From Comamonas terrae (lineage in GTDB: Bacteria; Pseudomonadota; Gammaproteobacteria; Burkholderiales; Burkholderiaceae_C): a stretch of 64,000 bases of DNA. The DNA lies in the NCBI RefSeq assembly GCF_001544075.1, contig NZ_BCNT01000005.1, positions 248,001-312,000 on the forward strand, read 5' to 3'. The translations under genes were made by a program, and so were the position numbers. Below, in pieces: positions 11,016 through 18,939 of this stretch. Within the stretch, counting starts at the first letter, position 1. Every line of letters starts with the position of its first letter. A model generated the notes under the pieces. The model was not told the origin of the DNA. It saw only the letters and a program-made list of their open reading frames with translations, and searched no databases.

Positions 11016-11045
11016 ATTATCGCCGTTTCGCCATCCTAGGGTCAA
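11016..11045 (-). promoter_or_regulatory. Predicted sigma70 promoter for the mgtA leader transcript
   Basis: TTGACC (-35, 11045-11040) and GATAAT (-10, 11021-11016) are 18 bp apart on the minus strand. The -35 overlaps the stop codon of the fusion gene upstream. The promoter drives toward the small leader ORFs and mgtA. The stretch 10186-11015 has no other strong minus-strand promoter that I can see. Confidence 0.5.
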
Positions 11046-12793
11046 CCCTGAATTGTGTCAGCCCGTCTCAGAAAGCCGTGCAGGATCAGGGCCTGCGCCG
11101 CGTAATAGGTGGCCAGCACGCCGACCGCAGCCCAGGGCAGGGGCTGGACGAAGCGGTTGATGGCCAGCAGCGAGTCGCTGAGCATGAACAGGCTGGCGCC
11201 CGCCGCCACCAGCAGCGAGGCCGCGTTGCGCAGCACGCGGTGCCGGCCCCAGGCCTGGGCGGCCATGGTGGCGATCACGCCCACATAGGCCAGCACGGGC
11301 AGGCGCAGGGCCGTGGGCAGGCCGCCCAGCCACAGCAGCGCATACATGGCCGCGGCGACCAGCGATATGCAGGCAACGGCCCTGCGGCTGGCCAGCCAGG
11401 GCGCATCGCTGCGCAGCAGGGCAATGTAGCAGAAGTGGGCCAGCAGAAAGCTGACCAGGCCGGGGATGAAAAAGCCCTCGAACATGAGAAACGCGTCGCC
11501 GGCCAGTGAAAAAAACAGAGCGCCTGCCGCAATCCATACCTGGTTTTTGGCGTGATTCCCATTGGATTTCAAGAAGGAGCGAGCGCTGGCTGCTAGGCAA
11601 AAAAGAGCAAACACCATGGCCAGCGGCTTGAAGAGCTGGTGCCATCCGGTCAGGCCCAGGGCCGCGGTGGCCGTGGCCAGTGCGCCGCTTTGCAGCATCA
11701 GTGCCAGCCAGGGGCTGATGCGCCCCTGCATGGCGGCGCACAGCGTCCACTGGCTGGCGAGCAGCACGCCGAACCAGAGCAGGTTGTGGGCCAGCGGCGC
11801 CTGGTCGGCCTGCCAGAGGAAGGCGGCCGTACCGGCGACCAGCACGGCGAACTGCAGCGCAGAGAACCAGCGCAGGCCGGCCGGCATGGCCGGCGCATAG
11901 CGCACGCGGTGCTCGTCGAGGTCGAAGGCCGGCCTGGGAAAGCGGCGGGCCACGTCGGCCGGCCGCCAGCCCGGCGGCTTGAACCAGACCCGCAGCTTGT
12001 CGCCCAGGCGGCGCGCATGCCAGCTGTCGTGCGCGAGCTGGCGGTAGACCGCCACATTGGCCCACAGCGGGTCCCAGCTCCTGAGCAGGCCGCGCGTGCC
12101 GTAGACGCAGGGCTCCTCGTCGTCCTCGGTCTTGTAGGTGCCGAAGAGGCGGTCCCAGACGATGAGAATGCCGCCGTAGTTCTTGTCGAGATAGCGGTCG
12201 TTGACGGCGTGGTGCACGCGGTGGTTGCTGGGCGCGCAGAACCAGCGGTCGAACCAGCCCAGGCGGCCCACCTGCTCGGTATGCACCCAGAACTGGTAGA
12301 GCAGGTCGACCAGCCCGACCACGGCAAACACCAGCGGCGGCACGCCGGCCAGGGCCATGGGCAGGTAGAAGATCCAGCCCAGCAGCGCGCCCGAGCTGGT
12401 CTGGCGCAGCGCGGTGGAGAGGTTGTAGTCCTGGCTCTGGTGGTGCACGGCATGGGCCGCCCACAGCACGCCCACCTCATGGCCCATGCGGTGCAGCCAG
12501 TAGTAGCAGAAATCGTAGAACACCAGGGCCAGCAGCCAGCCGGGCAGGCTGAGCCAGAAGGCGTCGGCCTGCACCAGTGCCAGGTGCCCGGCGACAAAGG
12601 TGTAGAGGCCCAGCGTCAGCAGCTTGGTGAAGACCGCGCTGGTCTGGCTCAGCACGCCCAGGTTCAGCGAGGCGATGGCATCGTCCAGCCGGTAGGCGCT
12701 GCGCCCGCGCCGCATGCCGACGGCCCACTCGACGGCCATGAGGATGAAGAACACCGGCGTGGCCAGGACGATGACTTGGCTGGGGGAGAGCAT
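11042..12793 (-). CDS. Fatty acid hydroxylase/sterol desaturase fused to a YhhN (lysoplasmalogenase-like) domain
   Basis: A 583-residue integral membrane protein with two domains. Residues 1-300 are a fatty acid hydroxylase (di-iron) domain with histidine boxes HRMGH (101-105), HAVHH (114-118), H171 and HRVHH (191-195). Residues about 385-573 match the YhhN/TMEM86 fold, including FKPLAM and SLAGDAFLM. In animals, alkylglycerol monooxygenase (same hydroxylase superfamily) and TMEM86B lysoplasmalogenase (same YhhN family) both cleave ether lipids. The fusion therefore suggests an ether-lipid breakdown enzyme, which is inference. The start at 12793 gives a clean N-terminal helix; the longer frame upstream overlaps the divergent gene. 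An AT-rich patch at about 11540-11620 resembles a local terminator repeat. Confidence 0.92.
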   Translation of the reverse strand: MLSPSQVIVLATPVFFILMAVEWAVGMRRGRSAYRLDDAIASLNLGVLSQTSAVFTKLLTLGLYTFVAGHLALVQADAFWLSLPGWLLALVFYDFCYYWLHRMGHEVGVLWAAHAVHHQSQDYNLSTALRQTSSGALLGWIFYLPMALAGVPPLVFAVVGLVDLLYQFWVHTEQVGRLGWFDRWFCAPSNHRVHHAVNDRYLDKNYGGILIVWDRLFGTYKTEDDEEPCVYGTRGLLRSWDPLWANVAVYRQLAHDSWHARRLGDKLRVWFKPPGWRPADVARRFPRPAFDLDEHRVRYAPAMPAGLRWFSALQFAVLVAGTAAFLWQADQAPLAHNLLWFGVLLASQWTLCAAMQGRISPWLALMLQSGALATATAALGLTGWHQLFKPLAMVFALFCLAASARSFLKSNGNHAKNQVWIAAGALFFSLAGDAFLMFEGFFIPGLVSFLLAHFCYIALLRSDAPWLASRRAVACISLVAAAMYALLWLGGLPTALRLPVLAYVGVIATMAAQAWGRHRVLRNAASLLVAAGASLFMLSDSLLAINRFVQPLPWAAVGVLATYYAAQALILHGFLRRADTIQG

Positions 12794-12926
12794 GGGCACC
12801 GATTGTGGACAGCGCGGCGGCGGTAGCCATCCTAGGGTGAACACGCTTGCTAAGTAATTTCTGTTATGGCTGCCGAGTAACGGGCGTGAAATAATCGAAG
12901 GCTTGCCCCCTCGCCGATCCTTTTCC

Positions 12927-13922
12927 ATGCCCACATCCCGCCGCTTCCTCGTGGCGGCAGCCGCCATGGTGGCTGCCGCCGGCCTGACCGCTCCCGCCGC
13001 GTTCGCCGCCGGCGATGCCTGGCCCGCCGCCAAGCCCATCACCCTGATCGTGCCCTTCAGCCCGGGCGGCAATGTGGACACCACGGCCCGCCTGATCGGC
13101 CAGAAGCTCGGCGAGCGCCTGAACCAGTCCATCGTGGTGGACAACGTGCCCGGCGCCGGCGGCGTGCTGGGCGTGAGCAAGGCCGTGAAGTCGCCGGCCG
13201 ACGGCTATACGCTGCTCATGGGCTTCGACGGCCCGATCAGCATTGCCCAGCTCATCAATTCGGCCGTCCGGTACGACGCCGAGCGCGACCTGACGCCCGT
13301 GGGCCTGGTCACGATCGCGCCCGTGGTGGCCGTGGCCCGCCCGGGCCTGGCCGCGCACAACATCACCGAGCTGATCGCGCTGGCGCGCGCCCATCCCGGC
13401 GGCCTGACCTATGCGACCTCGGGCGTGGGCACCATGCTGCACCTGGCCATGGAGATGCTGCAGGAGCGCGCCAAGGTCAAGCTGGTGCACGTGCCCTACC
13501 GCGGCGGCGCGCAGATCACCAGCGACGTGATGGGCGGCCAGGTGGACGTGGGCATGCTGGTGACCACCAGCGCCACGCCGCTGGTCCAGCAGAAGAAACT
13601 CGTGGGCCTGGGCGTGACCTCGGCCAGGCGCATCGATTCCATCCCCGGCGTGATGACCTTCGCCGAATCGCCCGAGCTCAAGGGCTTCGACCTCAACACC
13701 TGGACCGGCCTGTTCGTGCCGGCTAAAACGCCGCAGGCCGTGGTGGCCCGCTTGTCCACCGAGCTGGCCGAGGTGCTCAAGCTGCCCGATGTGAGAAAGC
13801 GCCTGGAAGAGGGCGGCGCCACGCCGGGCACGGGCACGCCGGCGACCTTCGCCAGCTTTCTCAAGAAGGAAAAAGCCGGCTACGCGCAAATCGTGAAGTC
13901 GGCCAACATCCAGCAGGAATAA
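12927..13922 (+). CDS. Bug-family (TctC-like) periplasmic solute-binding protein
   Basis: A 331-residue protein with a signal peptide (RRFLVAAAAMVAAAGLTAPAAFA, cut near residue 30). The Bug hallmarks are present: ITLIVPFSPGGNVDTTARLI, NVPGAGGVLG, YTLLMG and HVPYRGGAQ. These proteins bind small carboxylates or amides and usually feed a TctAB permease, but no permease gene is nearby. It is the first gene of a tight operon with an M20 amidohydrolase (6 bp gap) and a phosphoribosyltransferase. The ligand is therefore probably an acylated amino acid or amide, an inference from context. Start chosen at MPTSRRF, which begins the signal peptide. Confidence 0.93.
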   Translation: MPTSRRFLVAAAAMVAAAGLTAPAAFAAGDAWPAAKPITLIVPFSPGGNVDTTARLIGQKLGERLNQSIVVDNVPGAGGVLGVSKAVKSPADGYTLLMGFDGPISIAQLINSAVRYDAERDLTPVGLVTIAPVVAVARPGLAAHNITELIALARAHPGGLTYATSGVGTMLHLAMEMLQERAKVKLVHVPYRGGAQITSDVMGGQVDVGMLVTTSATPLVQQKKLVGLGVTSARRIDSIPGVMTFAESPELKGFDLNTWTGLFVPAKTPQAVVARLSTELAEVLKLPDVRKRLEEGGATPGTGTPATFASFLKKEKAGYAQIVKSANIQQE

Positions 13923-13928
13923 GCCGCC

Positions 13929-15146
13929 ATGCCGCTCAACCCCGTCCATCCCGAAATCCACCCGCCCGTGCTGCCCGAGGTGGCAGCCGTGGCGCAGGAA
14001 ATGCTGGCGCTGCGCCACGACCTGCATGCGCATCCCGAGCTGGCCTACGAAGAGCACCGCACGGGCGATATCGTGGCCGCCAGGCTGGCCGAATGGGGCT
14101 ACGAGGTACACCGCGGGCTGGGCGACACGGGCGTGGTGGGCACGCTGCGCGGCGGCGGCCCTGCAGGCGGCAGGCGCCTGGGCCTGCGTGCCGACATGGA
14201 TGCGCTGCCCATCCGCGAGGCCACGGGCCTGCCCTATGCGAGCCGCCACGACGGCAAGATGCACGCCTGCGGCCACGACGGCCACACGGCCACGCTGCTG
14301 GCCGCGGCCCGGGTTCTGGCGCAGCGCCGGGACCGGCTCGATGGCACGCTGCACCTGATCTTCCAGCCGGCCGAGGAAGGCCATGGCGGCGCCAGGAAGA
14401 TGGTGGAGCAGGGCCTGTTCGAGCGGTTTCCCTGCGATGCGCTCTACGCCTTCCACAACGAGCCCGGCTATCCTGCCGGGCACTTCGGCTTTCGCGCGGG
14501 CGTGATGTATTCCAGCTCGGACACGGCCGTCATCACCATCCGCGGCAAGGGCGGCCATGGCGCCATGCCGCATGTGGCCGTGGACCCCATCGTCGTGGCC
14601 TCGCACCTGGTGCTGGCGCTGCAGACCATACGCTCGCGCGAGATCGACCCCAACGACATGGCCGTGGTCACCGTGGGCGCCATCCATGCGGGCGACGCGC
14701 CCAACGTGATCCCCGAGACCTGCGAGCTGCGCGTGACCATCCGCGCGCGCTGCCCCGAGGTGCGCGCCCTGCTGCGCGAGCGCATCACGGCCATGGCCCA
14801 TGCGCAGGCCGCCGTGCACCGCGCCACGGCCGAGGTGGACTACAAGTGGCGCTACCCGCCCGTCATCAATGACGCGGCCGCCACGGATTTCGCCGTCGGC
14901 GTGGCACGCGACTTCCTCGGCCAGGAGTGGCTGATCCCCGACCTGCAGCCGCTGCAGGCCAGCGACGACTTCGCCATCATGCTGAACGAGGTGCCGGGCA
15001 ACTACTTCATCGTGGGCAACGGCATGGGCGAGGGCGGCTGCATGGTGCACAACCCCGGCTACGACTTCAACGACAACCTGCTGCCCGTGACGGCCTCGTA
15101 CTGGGTGAAACTGGCCGAAGCCTACCTGAGCCGCGACCGCGCATGA
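13929..15146 (+). CDS. M20 family amidohydrolase (hippurate hydrolase / N-acyl-amino acid hydrolase type)
   Basis: A 405-residue cytoplasmic metallohydrolase that splits N-acyl or N-carbamoyl amino acids. Metal-binding motifs are LRADMDALPI and KMHACGHDGHTA; the Glu pair in QPAEEGHGGA supplies catalytic and metal ligands. The lid domain lies in the middle (about residues 190-310, starting with the GGHGAMPH block). It starts 6 bp after the Bug gene and its last bases overlap the next gene in an ATGA junction, so the three are translationally linked. The true substrate is unknown. Confidence 0.93.
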   Translation: MPLNPVHPEIHPPVLPEVAAVAQEMLALRHDLHAHPELAYEEHRTGDIVAARLAEWGYEVHRGLGDTGVVGTLRGGGPAGGRRLGLRADMDALPIREATGLPYASRHDGKMHACGHDGHTATLLAAARVLAQRRDRLDGTLHLIFQPAEEGHGGARKMVEQGLFERFPCDALYAFHNEPGYPAGHFGFRAGVMYSSSDTAVITIRGKGGHGAMPHVAVDPIVVASHLVLALQTIRSREIDPNDMAVVTVGAIHAGDAPNVIPETCELRVTIRARCPEVRALLRERITAMAHAQAAVHRATAEVDYKWRYPPVINDAAATDFAVGVARDFLGQEWLIPDLQPLQASDDFAIMLNEVPGNYFIVGNGMGEGGCMVHNPGYDFNDNLLPVTASYWVKLAEAYLSRDRA

Positions 15147-15892
15147 ACCCCATCGATCTCTCCGGCCAGAGCCTGCCGGGCTTTGACGCCACCACCGGTT
15201 ACTGGCAATCCATCGTCGGCGAGGCCGAGCTGGCCCAGCCACCCCATCCGCCCTATGCCAGAAGCTATCCCGCGCGCCTGCCCGACGGCCGCTACCTGGT
15301 GCTGCCGCTGCGCGGCATGCCCACGGCGTCCGGCGCCGCGCCGGACCGCTGCGTGGCCTCGCTGATCGCCAACCAGGCCAGCCTGGACGTGGTGGAGCAG
15401 CTGGCCCTGCACATGGCCGAAGGCGCCCGCGGCCATGCCTTCGACGTGATCGTGGGCCTGCCCACCCTGGGCCTGGCCTTTGCGCCGCTGGTGGCCCGCG
15501 CGCTGGGCCACGGCCGCTTCGTGCCGCTGGGCTATTCGCGCAAGTACTGGTACCGCGAGGAGCTGTCCGAGCCCGTGAGCTCCATCACCACGCCGGGCAA
15601 GGGCAAGCTGCTCTACGTGGACCCCAACCAGCTGGCGCTGATCGCCGGCCGGCGCGTGCTGGTGGTGGACGATGCCGTGAGCTCCGGCACCACCATGGCG
15701 GCCGGCCTGACGCTGCTGCAGCGCTGCGGCGCCGAGGTGGCCGCGATTGCCGTGGCCATGCGCCAGGGCACGCAGTGGCAGGAAAAGCTGCGCCGTGCCG
15801 ACGGCTCCGCGATTCCCGTGGTCGGCGCCTACGACTGCCCGCGCATGGTGCGCCGCGCCGACGGCTGGTGGCCCGAGGACGCTGCGCCCTGA
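15143..15892 (+). CDS. Phosphoribosyltransferase (type I PRTase fold)
   Basis: A 249-residue protein. The PRPP-binding loop VLVVDDAVSSGTTMAAG, with its two acidic residues, is at about residues 173-189. An upstream flexible loop region (GYSRKYWYREELSEP) is typical of purine PRTases. About 90 residues of N-terminal extension precede the core, and the substrate hood is unusual, so the base used cannot be named. It begins with ATGA overlapping the amidohydrolase stop. Linkage to an uptake protein and an amidase suggests salvage of a nucleobase-like or heterocyclic compound; this is inference. Confidence 0.85.
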   Translation: MNPIDLSGQSLPGFDATTGYWQSIVGEAELAQPPHPPYARSYPARLPDGRYLVLPLRGMPTASGAAPDRCVASLIANQASLDVVEQLALHMAEGARGHAFDVIVGLPTLGLAFAPLVARALGHGRFVPLGYSRKYWYREELSEPVSSITTPGKGKLLYVDPNQLALIAGRRVLVVDDAVSSGTTMAAGLTLLQRCGAEVAAIAVAMRQGTQWQEKLRRADGSAIPVVGAYDCPRMVRRADGWWPEDAAP

Positions 15893-15908
15893 TCGCTTCG
15901 CGGCCGCG

Positions 15909-16937
15909 TCAGGCTGCGGCCAGTGCGATCTGTACGGCCTGCATGCAGGCAAACGGCATGACCCCGCCATGGTCGGCACCGGGCCAGACGGTATAGCAGG
16001 TACGCAGGCCGGTCACCGCTTTCAGCATTTCCGGCAGGTCGGCCGTGCTGCCCCGGGCCCGGGCCTGCAGCGCGGCAGCCTCGCGCCCGGGATCGGACGT
16101 GGCGCCGAGGACGCGGGGTTCCAGCTCCTTGCCGCCCTGGCTCAGATGCAGGCTCAGCGGCATGGCTGGCGATCCAGGCAGAGGCGTGCCGCCCGCGCCG
16201 TGGCGCGCGATGAAAGCCCGGCATTCCCTGAGCACCGCGCCGCCGCCCCACCACAGCGAGGGGCTGGCCGCCACGTGGTGGCGGAACATGCCGGGCCGGG
16301 TGAACAGCGCATGCAGCGTGCACAGGCCGCCGTAGGAATGGCCCAGCAGCGTCTGCTGCCGGGCATCGACCGGCAGCTCGGACTGCAGCAGCGGCTGCAG
16401 CGTGCCGGCGAAGAAATCCAGGAACCGGTCGGCGCCGCCCTGGGCGCGGCCCCGGGCATCGGGGCCCACGCCTTCGCCGGGCGGGGTGTAGTCATAGGTA
16501 CGGGCCGCCAGGTCGTGGACGGCGCCGCCTGCGGGCATGGCATGGCCCAGGCCGACGACGATGGCGCTGCCGCCGCGCAGCGCCTGGCCGCGTGCGCCGC
16601 GGTTGTGCACCAGCTGCGCGACCAGTGGGAACATCAGATTGCCGTCCAGCACATAAATCACCGGATGGCCGCCGGCCGGCACCGCGCCTTCGGGCTCATA
16701 GACCATCACGCGGTGCTGGCGCGCGGCGGCCGAGCCGGGCAGCGGCGCGGCCGGCAGGTCCAGCTGGCGCACGCCCGGCATGGGCCATGGCTGCCAGGGC
16801 GGCCTGGATTCCCCCTGGGCCCGGGCGCGGCTGTTTGCGGCCAGCGCCGGCAGGGCCAGGGCAGCGGCCAGCCATTGGCGGCGGGAGTGGCATGAAGCGT
16901 CGGGACGCGCCGGAGAAGAGGCGGCGGAAGTCGGCAT
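15909..16937 (-). CDS. Exported alpha/beta-hydrolase, siderophore esterase-like (IroE/Fes family)
   Basis: A 342-residue esterase of the family that hydrolyses ferric siderophore esters (IroE, BesA). It has a twin-arginine-type signal (SRRQWLAAALALPALA), a nucleophile elbow GHSYGG, an oxyanion region YVLDGNLMF and a C-terminal catalytic His in GADHGGV. I chose the ATG at 16937; an ATG at 16997 is in frame but lies next to the Fur box and has no ribosome-binding site. The Fur box at 17005-17023 shows that iron probably controls it. The likely role is release of iron or processing of siderophores in the periplasm. It is convergent with the PRTase gene. Confidence 0.85.
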   Translation of the reverse strand: MPTSAASSPARPDASCHSRRQWLAAALALPALAANSRARAQGESRPPWQPWPMPGVRQLDLPAAPLPGSAAARQHRVMVYEPEGAVPAGGHPVIYVLDGNLMFPLVAQLVHNRGARGQALRGGSAIVVGLGHAMPAGGAVHDLAARTYDYTPPGEGVGPDARGRAQGGADRFLDFFAGTLQPLLQSELPVDARQQTLLGHSYGGLCTLHALFTRPGMFRHHVAASPSLWWGGGAVLRECRAFIARHGAGGTPLPGSPAMPLSLHLSQGGKELEPRVLGATSDPGREAAALQARARGSTADLPEMLKAVTGLRTCYTVWPGADHGGVMPFACMQAVQIALAAA

Positions 16938-17004
16938 GCGGCGGATCCGGGGAGAAAAAGAGGAGCGCAGGCCTTGGGCTGCACCGGTCGTTTTCATTCT
17001 ATAT

Positions 17005-17023
17005 GATATTGATTCTCATTATT
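17005..17023 (-). promoter_or_regulatory. Fur box
   Basis: GATATTGATTCTCATTATT matches the 19-bp Fur consensus GATAATGATAATCATTATC at 15 of 19 positions. It lies 68 bp upstream of the chosen start of the siderophore esterase gene, in a very AT-rich patch. The YbhB gene starts 90 bp away on the other side and might also be affected. Confidence 0.75.
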
Positions 17024-17112
17024 ATGAATGGTGGACGGCAATCCCGTCCGGTGCTGGCTGCGGCGCAGTGCGCGCGGCATACTCCAGGGATTGCAAAGGA
17101 GCCTAGACAAGC

Positions 17113-17613
17113 ATGAGTACCTTCACCCTTTCCAGCCCCGATATTCCCGCAGGCGGCAGCGTGCCCGCGCACTTCGAGGCCGATGTGTTCGGCTGCGGCG
17201 GCCGCAACGAGTCGCCCGTGCTGCAATGGAGCGGCGCCCCTGCAGACACCAGGAGCTTTGCCGTGACCGTGTACGACCCCGATGCGCCCACGGGCAGCGG
17301 CTGGTGGCACTGGATCGTGGTGGACCTGCCGGCCGGCACTTCGGAACTCCAGGCCAATGCCGGCGCCAAGGGCAGCAGCACGCTGCCGGCCGGGGCGCGC
17401 CAGATGCGCAACGACTACGGCGCCTTCGCCTGGGGCGGCATGTGCCCGCCGCCCGGCGACAAGCCCCACCGCTACATCTTCACCGTGCATGCGCTGTCGG
17501 TGGAGCGGCTGGACATTCCCGACGATGCCACGGCGGCCATCTGCGGCTTCATGATCAACGCCAACACCATCGCCAAGGCCACGTTCACCTCGACCTACGG
17601 CCGTCCGGCCTGA
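17113..17613 (+). CDS. YbhB/YbcL family Raf kinase inhibitor-like (PEBP) protein
   Basis: A 166-residue PEBP-fold protein. The ligand pocket motifs are YDPDAPTGSGWWHW, DYG(A)FAWGGMCPPPGDKPHRY and the C-terminal NANTIAKATF. There is no signal peptide. AAGGAG sits ten bases before the ATG. Its biochemical role in bacteria is not established. It stands alone between the Fur-controlled esterase and a strong two-way terminator. Confidence 0.95.
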   Translation: MSTFTLSSPDIPAGGSVPAHFEADVFGCGGRNESPVLQWSGAPADTRSFAVTVYDPDAPTGSGWWHWIVVDLPAGTSELQANAGAKGSSTLPAGARQMRNDYGAFAWGGMCPPPGDKPHRYIFTVHALSVERLDIPDDATAAICGFMINANTIAKATFTSTYGRPA

Positions 17614-17643
17614 TCGCCGCCCTGCGGGGATATCGAAAAGAGA

Positions 17644-17726
17644 AGCGCCTTGCGCTTGCCAGCGATGGTTTTCAACCTTTAAGAAGGCTGAAGCCATGGA
17701 CTGGCAGGCGCAAGGCGCTCCTTTTT
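17644..17726. terminator. Large bidirectional stem-loop, terminator-repeat copy 1
   Basis: Nineteen-base arms (AGCGCCTTGCGCTTGCCAG and its near-inverse, two mismatches) flank an inner part that pairs again (ATGGTTTTCA with TGAAGCCAT). CTCCTTTTT follows on the plus strand and an A-rich stretch precedes it, giving U runs both ways. It lies between the convergent YbhB and DSD1 genes. The layout and the CTCC-T5 end resemble the stem-loops at 34767-34852 and 44951-45036. Confidence 0.75.
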
Positions 17727-17754
17727 GGTGAGTGGCGCGCAGCCTGAAAGCGGA

Positions 17755-18939
17755 TCAGGTCAGCGCGCCGCGGCCGTCCACGGTGAAGATGCGCTCGACC
17801 ACGCCCTTGAGCCGTCCGCCGCGCACGCCGATCAGATGGTCGTGCAGGTTGACCGTCGGATCGCAATGGCCGGGAATCAGCCACAGCGTCTCGCCCAGCG
17901 CGGGCAGCCAGCCGCTGGTGTTGCCGGCCTCTTCGGCCGGATAGAGCACGCCGTGCTCGTCGCCGCCGTTCGCAAAGCGCAGCGCCTGCCCGGGCGGCAG
18001 TGCGTGCAGCCGGGGCAGGCCCGAGTCCACGGCATGGGACTTGTGGCCCGCATCGCAGACGGCGCGGCCTTCGCCGACCGACATGACCTGGGTCTTGACG
18101 TACAGCGCATGCTCGAACACCGGCTGGGCCGGATCGTGCTCGTTGGCCGCGTAGTCGGCGTCCATGAACAGGAAGGAGCCGGGCTGGATCTCGCCGTACA
18201 CGCCGCTGGCGGCTTCGTGAACCATGGTGCCGGTGCCGGCGCCCGTGATCAGCGGCAGTTCGATGCCCGCGGCATCGAACGCATGGCGGGTGCGGTTGAC
18301 ATGCCCGAGCACCTGGGCAATGGCCTCGCGGCGCTCCCGGGCCGAGCGCAGATGCTGGGCACCGCCGTGGTAGGCCTGCAGGCCCGCAAAGCGCAGCGTG
18401 GGCTGGGCCAGAATGGCGCGCGCCAGCTCCACCGCGGCCGCGCCGGGCGCCACGCCGCAGCGGTTCTGGCCCACGTTGATTTCCACCAGCACGTCGATGG
18501 CGCCGTTGGCCGCCTTTGCCTCCTGCATGGCCCTGGCCAGGCGCGCCACGCCTTCCGCGTTGTCGACGGCAATGGCCAGCCGGCCGCTGCGCGCATACAG
18601 CGTCTTGGCCAGGCGCGCCACGCGCTCGAGCTTGGCCGGCGAGACGACTTCGTTGCTGATGAAGATGTTGTTCACGCCGCCTTCGGCCAGGGCCTCGGCT
18701 TCAGAGACCTTCTGCACGCAGTGGCCGCAGGCGCCGGCCTGCTCCAGCAGCAGCGCGATGTGCGCGCTCTTGTGCAGCTTGGCATGGGGGCGCCACAGCA
18801 CGCCGTGCTGCCGGGCAAAGCGGGCCATGCGCTCGATGTTGCGGTCCATGGCGTCGAGGTCGATGACCAGGGCGGGGGTGTCGATGCGGCGGGCGGCCTG
18901 GCCGACCAGGGCTTGCAGAGACTCAGGAATGGATTTCAT
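17755..18939 (-). CDS. DSD1-family PLP enzyme (D-threonine aldolase / D-serine dehydratase-like)
   Basis: A 394-residue fold-type III PLP enzyme. The alanine racemase-like N-terminal barrel has the PLP lysine in RPHAKLHKS and a phosphate site near ITGAGTGT. The C-terminal metal site of this family is marked by HDHLIG and PGHCDPTVN, which bind Zn2+ or Mn2+. Known members act on D-threonine, D-3-hydroxyaspartate or D-serine; which applies here cannot be told. Its start overlaps the upstream histidine phosphatase gene by 17 bp, so the two are translationally coupled. Confidence 0.9.
   Translation of the reverse strand: MKSIPESLQALVGQAARRIDTPALVIDLDAMDRNIERMARFARQHGVLWRPHAKLHKSAHIALLLEQAGACGHCVQKVSEAEALAEGGVNNIFISNEVVSPAKLERVARLAKTLYARSGRLAIAVDNAEGVARLARAMQEAKAANGAIDVLVEINVGQNRCGVAPGAAAVELARAILAQPTLRFAGLQAYHGGAQHLRSARERREAIAQVLGHVNRTRHAFDAAGIELPLITGAGTGTMVHEAASGVYGEIQPGSFLFMDADYAANEHDPAQPVFEHALYVKTQVMSVGEGRAVCDAGHKSHAVDSGLPRLHALPPGQALRFANGGDEHGVLYPAEEAGNTSGWLPALGETLWLIPGHCDPTVNLHDHLIGVRGGRLKGVVERIFTVDGRGALT

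Noticed and set aside
10800-11045. An 81-codon minus-strand frame starting over the promoter
   Set aside because: Its start overlaps the -35 box and it has no ribosome-binding site; the 21-codon ORF in another frame fits better.
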